The notes below the pieces were generated by a model. The model did no database searches and was not told where the DNA came from. It saw nothing but the letters and a program-made list of their open reading frames with translations. Positions 19,380 through 26,888 of a stretch of 64,000 bases of DNA are shown here, piece by piece; the stretch's first letter is position 1; the number at the start of each line of letters is the position of its first letter. The stretch is from positions 1 through 64,000 of the forward strand of contig JADFZU010000008.1 in the NCBI GenBank assembly GCA_015232365.1, read 5' to 3'. Source of the stretch: Magnetococcales bacterium (GTDB lineage Bacteria; Pseudomonadota; Magnetococcia; Magnetococcales; JADFYX01). The position numbers and the translations under genes were made by a program.

Positions 19380-20207
19380 CTATTTAATAAAGCGTCCGAC
19401 AATCACCGTAATATTATCCTTACCACCACCATCCTTAGCCATATCGATCAACTTATCGACAATATCGTCCAGGTTTTTTTTGGTAGCACTCTCTAAAACT
19501 TTCTCAATTTCATCAATGTCAACCATTCCGGTCAAACCATCCGAACAGAGCAACACCACGTCGCCCTTTTTCATCCCCTTGATATTGACCTCAGGAGAGA
19601 TGTGCTCTGATGGGCCAACAGCTTGCAAAAGAATATTCTGTGCAGGTTCAGGCCCTTTTCTACCAAGGTTGACCCAGCGTTGATACATAGAGTGGTCTTG
19701 GGTAACCTGGGTCAGTTTATTGTTGCTATACAGGTAAAGTCTGCTGTCGCCAACATGAAACACCACCGGAACATCACTGAACTCCGGCAGCCACATTCCT
19801 ACCATGGTTGAGCCCATACCTGTACCATCGCTACAGTCTCTCTGCTTGTTTACGGCGTTGATTGTACTGTTGGCTTCGTTGGCTGCGTTGCGTAACATAA
19901 CCATAACAGGGTTGGGAATATCATCTAATGTTGCGTCATCATCTCCCTGACAATCTTCTGCAGATGCAGCCTGAGAGAGATCAATACCGTCTGGCTGGTT
20001 TTTAAGTGCCTGTTTTAATGACTGCCGAACCGAGGTAATAACCTGTGCACTGGCAACCTCGCCTGCTGAATGACCGCCCATCCCGTCGGCAACAATTAAT
20101 AGCCCCAATTTTTCATCCATAAGAAGATTGTCTTCATTGAGAGTTCGAACACAACCAACATCTGTCTTACCAGCTACAACCAATCTGTCGCCAATAGTCA
20201 AAATCAT
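19380..20207 (-). CDS. PP2C-family serine/threonine phosphatase (Stp1/PrpC type)
   Basis: Metal-dependent protein phosphatase. Family motifs in order: CVRTLNEDNLLM, LLIVADGMGGHSAGEVAS, GMGSTMVGMWL, VFHVGDSRLYLY, VVLLCSDGLTGMVDIDEIE and GGKDNITVIV, including the metal-binding Asp residues. An acidic insertion of about 40 residues (EDCQGDDDATLDDIPN) lies between motifs. I place the start at the ATG at 20205-20207 (MILTIGDRLVVAGKTDVG); the track's 21 extra residues do not resemble the family. It is followed by the cyclase-FHA gene, its likely functional partner. No Ser/Thr kinase is visible in the window. Confidence 0.88.
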   Translation of the reverse strand: MILTIGDRLVVAGKTDVGCVRTLNEDNLLMDEKLGLLIVADGMGGHSAGEVASAQVITSVRQSLKQALKNQPDGIDLSQAASAEDCQGDDDATLDDIPNPVMVMLRNAANEANSTINAVNKQRDCSDGTGMGSTMVGMWLPEFSDVPVVFHVGDSRLYLYSNNKLTQVTQDHSMYQRWVNLGRKGPEPAQNILLQAVGPSEHISPEVNIKGMKKGDVVLLCSDGLTGMVDIDEIEKVLESATKKNLDDIVDKLIDMAKDGGGKDNITVIVGRFIK

Positions 20208-20319
20208 AGTAAAAATATCTCTATTAATTATGTGGACAGTTATCCACGGGAACCAAAGCAGTTTTGCCATGCTCTGAATTAAATGTTACTCTACCGTACG
20301 AAAATACAGTAAAACAATC

Positions 20320-20341
20320 CCAATTACCACCGACTAATTGG
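20320..20341. promoter_or_regulatory. Inverted repeat between PP2C gene and hemB, candidate operator
   Basis: CCAATTA and TAATTGG form a perfect 7-bp inverted repeat with an 8-base spacer, in the divergent intergenic region between the PP2C gene and hemB. It could be an operator for either gene. There is no experimental or family-level support, and a repeat of this size in AT-rich DNA can arise by chance. Confidence 0.25.
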
Positions 20342-20394
20342 AATCAGAACAATAACTAAATATTAACTTTCCATCCAGCAAACCCGGATTTTTC

Positions 20395-21375
20395 ATGAAT
20401 TTAACTGATAAAATAATCCATCGCCCCCGCCGTCTACGTACAAACCCTGCAATTCGCAGAATGGTAAGGGAAAATCATCTCCATCCTGAAGATCTAATTC
20501 TGCCACTTTTTATTGTTCCTGGAGAGAATATTAAAAAACCGATTCTTTCAATGCCTGGTGTGGATCAACTCTCTATAGATCAAGCAGTCATGGTGGCAAA
20601 AGAGGCTCAGGAGTTAGGTCTTGGAGGGATAATTCTCTTTGGTATCCCGGCGAAAAAAGATGGGACAGGAAGTGATGCCAGAAGTGCTGACGGCATAGTC
20701 CAGAGGGCAATTGCCGAGATTAAAAGTGCTCTGCCTGAGTTATATATAATAGCTGACACCTGTTTTTGTGAATATACCGACCACGGCCATTGCGGCCCCA
20801 TAAAAGGCAGTAGTGTTGATAACGATGCCACCATTGAGCTTCTCGGGGAGGCTGCTGTGGCCCAAGCCAAGGCAGGGGTGGATATGGTTGCCCCATCAGG
20901 AATGATGGACGGGATGGTTCAAGCCATTAGGGCTGGGCTTGACAGTGCCGGTTATGAAGAGCTGCCAATTCTATCTTACGGCGTAAAATACTCATCAGCC
21001 TACTACGGCCCATTTCGTGAGGCAGCAGAGAACACCCCAACATTTGGCGACCGCAGGGCCTACCAAATGGACTCAGCCAACCGTCTTGAGGCGATTCGTG
21101 AAGCGGCTCTGGATATTGATCAAGGTGCTGATATAATGATGGTAAAGCCTGGCCTGGCCTATATGGATATTCTCCGGGATCTTAAAAACCATTTTGATCT
21201 GCCTCTGGCGGTGTATAATGTCAGCGGTGAGTACGCCATGGTCAAAGCTGCTGCCATGCAGGGCTGGATTGATGAAAAAGGGGTGGTTCTTGAGACACTA
21301 ACCGGGTTTAAACGGGCCGGGGCCGACCTTATTCTCACCTATCACGGGCTGGATGCAGCTCGCTGGATAAGATAA
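20395..21375 (+). CDS. hemB: Delta-aminolevulinic acid dehydratase (porphobilinogen synthase)
   Basis: HemB condenses two 5-aminolevulinate molecules to porphobilinogen in tetrapyrrole synthesis. Signatures: LFIVPGENIKKPILSMPGVDQLS, the Cys-type metal site DTCFCEYTDHGHCG (suggesting zinc), GVKYSSAYYGPFREAA with one catalytic Lys, and MMVKPGLAYMDIL with the Schiff-base Lys. Length of 326 residues is normal. The start is ATG at 20395 with only a poor ribosome binding site. The next gene follows after 22 bp on the same strand. Its product feeds the tetrapyrrole pathway that cobA (47518) branches from. Confidence 0.96.
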   Translation: MNLTDKIIHRPRRLRTNPAIRRMVRENHLHPEDLILPLFIVPGENIKKPILSMPGVDQLSIDQAVMVAKEAQELGLGGIILFGIPAKKDGTGSDARSADGIVQRAIAEIKSALPELYIIADTCFCEYTDHGHCGPIKGSSVDNDATIELLGEAAVAQAKAGVDMVAPSGMMDGMVQAIRAGLDSAGYEELPILSYGVKYSSAYYGPFREAAENTPTFGDRRAYQMDSANRLEAIREAALDIDQGADIMMVKPGLAYMDILRDLKNHFDLPLAVYNVSGEYAMVKAAAMQGWIDEKGVVLETLTGFKRAGADLILTYHGLDAARWIR

Positions 21376-21397
21376 TAATTAAATTAAGGATGTAGTT

Positions 21398-22465
21398 ATG
21401 TCAGAAGAGAGATGCAGGGATGCGTCACAACCGGTTAGGGCCTTGGGTCTGCTTTCTGGTGGACTGGACAGCACCCTGGCCGTAAGGGTTTTACAAGACC
21501 AGGGAGTTGAGGTTGCCTGCGTAAACTTTCATACCGGCTTCTGTATTCAGAGCCATACCGGGGCAATCCGCAACCCAAAAAAGGGTGAGGAACCGGCTCG
21601 CCATGACGCTCTCCACGCTGCCAGGAGTTTAGGTGTAAAACTCCATATGGTAGATATCTCAGAAGATTATGTCCGTATCGTCACCAACCCAAAACACGGT
21701 TATGGAAAAAATCTCAACCCCTGCCTGGACTGTAAAATTTTTATGGTCAAAAAAGCCTGGGAGCTAAAAGAAAAACTGGGGTTTGACTTTATTTTTACCG
21801 GCGAAGTAATGGGACAACGACCCATGAGCCAACGCAAAGACACCTTCCCAGTCATTGATCGGGATGCCGGGGTAAAGGGGTGGCTGCTTCGACCGTTATC
21901 AGCACAGTATATGCCGGAGACCGAGCCGGAAAAACGGGGCTGGGTTGATAGGGAAAAACTAAAAAACTTTACCGGACGCAGTCGCAAACCCCAGATGGCT
22001 CTAGCCCAGGAGATGAAACTTACTGACTACCCTACTCCAGCCGGAGGCTGCTGCTTTTTAACAGATGAAAACTACGCCCGCAAGCTCCAAGATTTATGGA
22101 GCCACCGGGAGACAAAAAAGTATAGTATGGAGGACATAGTCCTGCTTAAAGCCGGACGGCATATTCGACCAGGATCTGACTTTAAACTTATTATTGGCCG
22201 TGATGAGACAGAGAACAATTTTCTATCTGGTTTTAAAGCCGGTCGTTTAACCATCCGGGCAGAAAACCTACCCGGCCCTTTCACCCTTTTAGAGGGCAAC
22301 CCAGATCAAGACGGGCTAAAATTGGCCTGTAGCATCGCTGCCCGCTATGGCAAAGGTAAAAACCACCAAGAAGTAACAATGGTGGTGACAGGTAAAGATG
22401 GCAGTCAAAGGTTCACTATCACCCCAATGGCTGCCCACAAAGTATTAAAAGAGTGGCATGTCTAA
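21398..22465 (+). CDS. PP-loop ATPase related to MnmA/ThiI, probable tRNA sulphur-transfer enzyme
   Basis: The N-terminal PP-loop GLLSGGLDSTLAVRVL marks an adenylating (N-type ATP pyrophosphatase) enzyme. Cys pairs in NPCLDCKIFMVKKA and PAGGCCFLTD may be catalytic or metal-binding. The C-terminal 100 residues resemble an NFACT-R/DUF814-like RNA-binding segment. It overlaps the downstream TusA-like gene by eight bases, and TusA is a sulphur relay protein, so a thiolation role is likely. Proteins of this type are often annotated as tRNA thiouridylase-like, but the modified base is not established. Confidence 0.75.
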   Translation: MSEERCRDASQPVRALGLLSGGLDSTLAVRVLQDQGVEVACVNFHTGFCIQSHTGAIRNPKKGEEPARHDALHAARSLGVKLHMVDISEDYVRIVTNPKHGYGKNLNPCLDCKIFMVKKAWELKEKLGFDFIFTGEVMGQRPMSQRKDTFPVIDRDAGVKGWLLRPLSAQYMPETEPEKRGWVDREKLKNFTGRSRKPQMALAQEMKLTDYPTPAGGCCFLTDENYARKLQDLWSHRETKKYSMEDIVLLKAGRHIRPGSDFKLIIGRDETENNFLSGFKAGRLTIRAENLPGPFTLLEGNPDQDGLKLACSIAARYGKGKNHQEVTMVVTGKDGSQRFTITPMAAHKVLKEWHV

Positions 22466-22706
22466 ATCAAACAAACCAACACCGGACAAAAAAATAGACG
22501 CCAAAAATCTATTATGCCCTCTACCAATCCTCCGTGCTGACGCTGCCATGCTGGATCTAGAGATAGGCCAAACCCTGGAAATTCAAGCAACAGACCCCGG
22601 CCTGGTAAACGACCTGCCTGCCTGGTGCAGTATTAATAGTCATAAAATATTAGAGATGAAACAGCAGGGACGGTTGGTTATTGGACTGGTGGAGAAGGGA
22701 GAGTAG
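22458..22706 (+). CDS. TusA-family sulphurtransferase
   Basis: An 82-residue SirA/TusA-like protein with the signature KIDAKNLLCPLPILRADAAML. The Cys in CPLP is the persulphide carrier. The core IEIQATDPGLVNDLPAWCS pattern is typical of the family. Its start ATG lies inside the end of the PP-loop ATPase gene (8-bp overlap), so the two are translationally coupled. It most likely delivers sulphur to that enzyme. Other TusA proteins serve molybdopterin synthesis or sulphur oxidation, so this assignment is contextual. Confidence 0.88.
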   Translation: MSKSNKPTPDKKIDAKNLLCPLPILRADAAMLDLEIGQTLEIQATDPGLVNDLPAWCSINSHKILEMKQQGRLVIGLVEKGE

Positions 22707-22710
22707 TTTT

Positions 22711-22748
22711 TTAACCTAGGAGTCCAGCATGACAAACTCCTAGGTTAA
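22711..22748. repeat. Hairpin repeat, copy 1 (TTAACCTAGGAGT arms)
   Basis: TTAACCTAGGAGT and ACTCCTAGGTTAA form a perfect 13-bp stem with a 12-base loop, starting 4 bases after the tusA-like stop. There is no T-run after the stem on the plus strand, so it is not a classical terminator. Thirty bases of it (22719-22748) recur at 30621-30650 with three differences, which makes it a dispersed element rather than a private hairpin. Confidence 0.75.
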
Positions 22749-22958
22749 ATATATAGCTCTATAGATTACGCATTTGGTGATATCTCTTCCGTTGCTGATC
22801 GTCAGTGCTATTAACTCAGCAACAGCAGAGTTTAAAGTTTCCCATATAACCTAAATAGCTAAAAATTACAGATCAGATGATATTGCTGTAAATAATGAGG
22901 ATATGGTTGTAGATTGTTCATCAAATTTAATACTCTCTTTTTCTATAGCTCCCTAACA

Positions 22959-22991
22959 TAAAAAAGCCCGGATATTTGCATATCCGGGCTT
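22959..22991 (-). terminator. Rho-independent terminator of the flgO-like pair
   Basis: AAGCCCGGATAT and ATATCCGGGCTT form a perfect 12-bp GC-rich stem with a 4-base loop. Read on the minus strand it is followed by TTTTTT. It lies 25 bp past the stop of the downstream FlgO-like gene. Confidence 0.92.
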
Positions 22992-23015
22992 AAAATCTAG
23001 TTATTAACATGGGAG

Positions 23016-23579
23016 TTATTGAACTAGAAGGGATTGAATATCTCTGGTTAAAGGCATGTCAAAATCTTCTGCAGCAATGGTAACGCCATCTGCTAGCCTA
23101 ACAACCTGTGCTGTGACAAAAATTCTACTTTGACTTGTCACATAACTACCAGCCAAGACAGCAAAAACATCATGGGAGTCACGAATTTTCTCCAACTCAC
23201 GAGTTAAGATCAACTGACCCTTACCCTGCTGTAGAAGGAAGTTTTTCCTCAGCTTGACCTCAACTATTTTATATCCAGCCTGGGTAAAACGGTTGGAAAA
23301 CTGCCTTGAGAGCAAGCGACCAAAAGGGCTGGTCTCATTCATATCCCGCTCATCAACAAAGCTGGCAGGAAGAAAGCTCTTACCCTGGAGACGGAACTTA
23401 TCCTTCATGATTGCCAGCATTGCATCAGCAGCTTTCTGCGACTGACCCTGCATATCCAAGGATTTTGGCCCAGATAACGGCTGAGATATAAGCGGATAGG
23501 TCTCTGGGGTCTGGGCACAGCCAGCTACAAAAAAGAGACCAACTATCAAAGCCACAAGAGTTTTATTCATGCCTGACAT
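23016..23579 (-). CDS. FlgO-domain lipoprotein, second of a tandem pair
   Basis: Exported lipoprotein with signal peptide and lipobox LFFVAGCAQTP. The body matches the FlgO fold: AADAMLAIMKDKFRLQGKSFLPASFVDERDMNETSPFGRLLSRQFSNRFTQAGYKIVEVKLR, then HDVFAVLAGSYVTSQSRIFVTAQVVRLADG. I chose the ATG at 23577-23579 because GGAG lies nine bases upstream; MNKTL three codons later is an alternative, and the track start is five codons earlier. It is a paralogue of the gene upstream. No flagellar genes are nearby, so a flagellar role should not be assumed. Confidence 0.85.
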   Translation of the reverse strand: MSGMNKTLVALIVGLFFVAGCAQTPETYPLISQPLSGPKSLDMQGQSQKAADAMLAIMKDKFRLQGKSFLPASFVDERDMNETSPFGRLLSRQFSNRFTQAGYKIVEVKLRKNFLLQQGKGQLILTRELEKIRDSHDVFAVLAGSYVTSQSRIFVTAQVVRLADGVTIAAEDFDMPLTRDIQSLLVQ

Positions 23580-23596
23580 CGTGCCAAACTCCATTT

Positions 23597-24250
23597 TTAT
23601 TGCTTCACAATCGACATGGATACACCACCACCAGAGGCCATCAACAGATCACGAATATCGGCACCGAGAGGTATCTTGGCATCTACTGATGACAAAACCT
23701 GACGATCTTTGATCTGAATCAAACGGGCGGTAAAATCCAAAAGTGATTTGGTTTCAGTGTAGGTTCCTACCACAACAGCGTAGGCTTTATTATCAGCAGA
23801 CAGTTTTGCAATATCCCGAGAAAGGATAAACTCGCCCATACCTTTGCGAATTGCTAGATCCTTACGTAGACGAGGCTCCACAACCCGGTACCCCTGCTGG
23901 GAAAAGCGGGAACCAACATGGTCGGAGATCAATATGCCCAACTCAGAAGAGGAGTTCATATCGTTACGGTTGACAAAAGAGGTGACCAAGATCGGCTTAC
24001 GCTGATGAAATGATGGATGGTTCTTCCGCAACTCAGCTACCAACGCATCGGCAACCGCATGACTCATACGGATCAGATCAACATCAGCGTTGATCTTTAC
24101 TGGAGCATTTGGCAAATGGGCAGTTTGAGCAGTTTCCGATGCTGGGCTAGAAAGCAGGTTGCTCAAATTCATTGAAGAGTTGGCACACCCAGATATACCC
24201 GCCGCCAATATAATGGCTGCCATACTGGTTTTAAACAGAGATTTTTTCAT
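23597..24250 (-). CDS. FlgO-domain lipoprotein, first of a tandem pair
   Basis: Exported lipoprotein with lipobox AAGISGCANSS. The FlgO-like region contains ADALVAELRKNHPSFHQRKPILVTSFVNRNDMNSSSELGILISDHVGSRFSQQGYRVVEPRLRKDLAIRKGMGEFILSRD, aligning closely with its downstream neighbour, so the two arose by duplication. I set the start at the ATG at 24248-24250 (MKKSLFKTS), which has AAGGA eight bases upstream; the track start is eight codons earlier. The pair ends at a strong terminator and appears to be an independent two-gene operon. Confidence 0.85.
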   Translation of the reverse strand: MKKSLFKTSMAAIILAAGISGCANSSMNLSNLLSSPASETAQTAHLPNAPVKINADVDLIRMSHAVADALVAELRKNHPSFHQRKPILVTSFVNRNDMNSSSELGILISDHVGSRFSQQGYRVVEPRLRKDLAIRKGMGEFILSRDIAKLSADNKAYAVVVGTYTETKSLLDFTARLIQIKDRQVLSSVDAKIPLGADIRDLLMASGGGVSMSIVKQ

Positions 24251-24454
24251 GAAATTTTTCCTTGCACTCAACAAAAAATTGATTGAACAGTTCTGTCCAA
24301 GGAGTTCATTAACATGATGTTATCACTGTAATAATTTGAAATAATCAGAAAATCTTAAAAAACCTGCCGCCTGCTGGTCCAAGGGGCAGTTAACTAGAAA
24401 ATTTCCCAACAAATCAAGTATTAAGCTATAAGACCCTAATCAATGATACCCGGA

Positions 24455-25492
24455 CTACATAAATGAGGCTTTATGGTTGGCCTTATCTCTGGCCGCCTGT
24501 TTGGTAATAAGCCCTTTGTCCAGCATATCTTGCAAACTCTGTTCCAAAGTAACCATTCCCTCTTTACGCCCGGTCTGGATAGCTGAGTACATCTGGGGAA
24601 TTTTATTCTCTCTAATCAGGTTTTTAACTGCTGAAGTTCCAACCATTATCTCATGGGCAGCTATCCGGCCACCGCCCTTTTTCTTTAGCAGGTTCTGGGA
24701 GACAACCGCCCGTAGTGACTCTGACAACATTGTACGAATCATATCTTTTTCTGCCGCTGGAAAGACATCAACCATTCTATCAACAGTCTTTGCTGCCGAT
24801 GTTGTGTGTAGGGTTCCAAGCACCAGATGGCCTGTCTCTGCTGCTGATAGGGCCAGCCGGATAGTCTCCAGATCCCGCATCTCACCAACCAGGATAACAT
24901 CAGGATCTTCACGCAAGGCCGAACGGAGGGCCATATCAAAGCTCTTGGTATCTCTATGGACCTCACGTTGATTAATCAGACACTTAATTGATTGGTGGAC
25001 AAACTCAATAGGATCTTCCAGGGTCAGAATATGGCCATACTCATTTTTATTTTTATAATCAACCATCGCCGCCAGAGTCGTGGATTTTCCCGACCCTGTC
25101 GGGCCTGTGACCAGAACCAGGCCACGTGGGGTATCGGCAAACTCTTTGAATATCTCCGGGCAGTTTAACTGCTCAAGGGTTAAAATCTCTGATGGAATGG
25201 TCCTGAATACCGCAGCAACACCACGATTTTGATGGAAAGCGTTAACCCTGAACCTAGCCAGCCCTGGTACTTCAAAAGAGAAGTCAGTCTCTAGAAACTC
25301 CTCAAAATCCTTCCGCTGTTTATCATTCATTATGTCGTAGATCATGTCATGCACTGCTTCCTGGTCAAGCTCTGGTACATTAATCCGGCGAATATCACCA
25401 TCAACTCGAATCAGTGGCGGCAGACCGGCAGATACATGAAGGTCGGAAGCACCATTTTTGACACTAAAGGCGAGAAGCTCAGAAATTTCCAC
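24455..25492 (-). CDS. pilT: Type IV pilus retraction ATPase
   Basis: Hexameric secretion-superfamily ATPase that depolymerises type IV pili. Visible landmarks are the N-terminal PAS-like region (LLAFSVKNGASDLHVSAGLPPLIRVDGDI), Walker A GPTGSGKSTT, the Asp box (ILTLEDPIEFVH), Walker B (LREDPDVILVGEMRD) and the His box (GHLVLGTLHT). The C-terminal AIRTGR-like site appears as AIQTGRKEGM. Length 345 residues is standard. The start is GTG at 25490-25492 with AGGGG upstream. No pilU or other pilus gene is adjacent. Confidence 0.95.
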   Translation of the reverse strand: MEISELLAFSVKNGASDLHVSAGLPPLIRVDGDIRRINVPELDQEAVHDMIYDIMNDKQRKDFEEFLETDFSFEVPGLARFRVNAFHQNRGVAAVFRTIPSEILTLEQLNCPEIFKEFADTPRGLVLVTGPTGSGKSTTLAAMVDYKNKNEYGHILTLEDPIEFVHQSIKCLINQREVHRDTKSFDMALRSALREDPDVILVGEMRDLETIRLALSAAETGHLVLGTLHTTSAAKTVDRMVDVFPAAEKDMIRTMLSESLRAVVSQNLLKKKGGGRIAAHEIMVGTSAVKNLIRENKIPQMYSAIQTGRKEGMVTLEQSLQDMLDKGLITKQAARDKANHKASFM

Positions 25493-25856
25493 TTTTTATT
25501 CCCCTCTATAACCCGGCTAAATACCGGATAGACAATGAATTGTTGATGATAACCTGCAAAAGGTACGCCGGTAATTTTTATAATACAAAAAAATGACCTC
25601 GCCTACCCTATTACAAAGCAGCAATATTTGCTATAAATAGTTTAGGTATTTGTTGACACCTAGATAGAGCCAGTTGGGGGCGAGCACCTAGAGCAAACTA
25701 TTGATTCATCTTATATAACATAACCACCCATTATCACCAACCAAGGTGACGGTATTTATTCTGTTATGTTTGATAAACCAATATCTTATACTAAAAACTT
25801 TACCCACTGAAGCTAAATATAATCGTAATTTTTCAGACTAAACTTAAGGAGTTGCC
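25493..25856. other. Divergent pilT-recA intergenic region
   Basis: About 364 bp with no ORF. It must contain the promoters of pilT and recA. Towards recA it holds nested dyads (listed separately) and a TATACT sequence (25787-25792) that could be a -10 element. I could not find an enterobacterial (CTG-N10-CAG) or alphaproteobacterial (GTTC-N7-GTTC) LexA box by eye. Confidence 0.5.
25717..25770. promoter_or_regulatory. Nested inverted repeats in the recA leader, candidate operator
   Basis: AACATAAC (25717-25724) pairs with GTTATGTT (25763-25770), and inside them TCACC (25734-25738) pairs with GGTGA (25745-25749). The two dyads are nearly concentric. They lie just before the TATACT sequence upstream of recA. 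This could be a repressor site (a diverged LexA box or another factor) or an RNA hairpin. Symmetry is seen; function is inferred. Confidence 0.4.
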
Positions 25857-26888
25857 GTGAGTACGGATAGCAATAAAGCCAAAGCATTGGAAGCAGCCAT
25901 ATCCCAGATCGAACGCCAGCATGGCAAAGGTTCGATTATGCGCATGAGCGACAAAGCCGTTCAAGATGTCCCGGTAGTCTCAACAGGCTCCATTGGTTTG
26001 GATATCGCACTTGGCATTGGCGGCCTGCCCAAGGGTCGTATCATTGAAATATTCGGGCCGGAATCTTCCGGTAAAACCACCCTCGCCCTCCATGCCGCAG
26101 CCGAGACCCAACGCCAGGGTGGAACCGCCGCTTTTGTCGATGCCGAACACGCCTTGGACCCGGTCTACGCTAGAAACCTTGGCGTGGATACCGATCAACT
26201 CTTGATCTCCCAACCAGATACCGGCGAACAGGCACTGGAGATTGTTGATACCCTGGTCCGTTCTGGTGCTGTAGATCTGGTCGTTGTCGACTCTGTTGCT
26301 GCTCTCACTCCCAAAGCTGAGTTGGAAGGAGACATGGGGGACTCCCACATGGGTCTGCAAGCCCGGCTTATGTCCCAGGCGTTGCGGAAACTTACCGGCT
26401 CTATCTCCCGCTCCAATACCATGGTGCTGTTTATCAACCAGATCCGCCATAAAATCGGTGTTATGTTTGGCAGCCCAGAGACAACAACCGGTGGCAACGC
26501 CCTTAAATTCTACGCCTCGATTCGCCTTGATATCCGGCGTATCGGTTCGGTTAAAGATAAAGAGGAGGTTGTTGGCAACCGTTGTAAGGTAAAAGTGGTC
26601 AAAAATAAAATGGCCCCTCCTTTCCGGGTAATTGAACTGGATATCATCTATGGTGAGGGCGTCTCCCTTATAGGTGAAGTGCTGGATATGGCTGTCAACG
26701 AAAAGCTGATTGAAAAGTCAGGGGCATGGTACTCAAAAGACGGGGAGAGAATTGGCCAGGGCCGTGAGAACGCCAAACGCTATTTTTTAGAGAACCGAGA
26801 GCAGTTCCAACAGTTGGAAGACCAACTTCGTATTACCTTTGAGCTGCCGCCTAAATATAACTCCAACAAAAAAGAGAGTGGTAAATAA
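25857..26888 (+). CDS. recA: Recombinase A
   Basis: RecA forms filaments on single-stranded DNA, drives strand exchange and triggers the SOS response. The sequence is canonical: [50 protein letters not shown] with Walker [57 protein letters not shown], and [30 protein letters not shown]. Start is GTG at 25857 with AAGGAG upstream. The stop TAA shares its last base with the parC ATG, an unusual coupling of recombination and topoisomerase genes. Confidence 0.98.
   Translation: MSTDSNKAKALEAAISQIERQHGKGSIMRMSDKAVQDVPVVSTGSIGLDIALGIGGLPKGRIIEIFGPESSGKTTLALHAAAETQRQGGTAAFVDAEHALDPVYARNLGVDTDQLLISQPDTGEQALEIVDTLVRSGAVDLVVVDSVAALTPKAELEGDMGDSHMGLQARLMSQALRKLTGSISRSNTMVLFINQIRHKIGVMFGSPETTTGGNALKFYASIRLDIRRIGSVKDKEEVVGNRCKVKVVKNKMAPPFRVIELDIIYGEGVSLIGEVLDMAVNEKLIEKSGAWYSKDGERIGQGRENAKRYFLENREQFQQLEDQLRITFELPPKYNSNKKESGK

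Larger units (their letters stand above)
22707..23015. other. Intergenic region with a repeat hairpin and a terminator
   Basis: About 309 bp between tusA-like and flgO-like genes. It holds a 13-bp perfect hairpin at its left end (a copy of a dispersed repeat) and a rho-independent terminator for the minus-strand genes at its right end. The middle part shows nothing I can name and no credible ORF. Confidence 0.6.

Noticed and set aside
23016-24250. Flagellar operon
   Set aside because: The FlgO-like domain alone does not establish a flagellar locus; no other flagellar gene is nearby.
24477-24971. 164-residue plus-strand ORF
   Set aside because: It is antisense to pilT, Ser/Arg-rich with no domain, and pilT is certain on the other strand.
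25980-26450. 156-residue minus-strand ORF
   Set aside because: Lies wholly inside recA on the opposite strand; composition is that of a codon-bias shadow.
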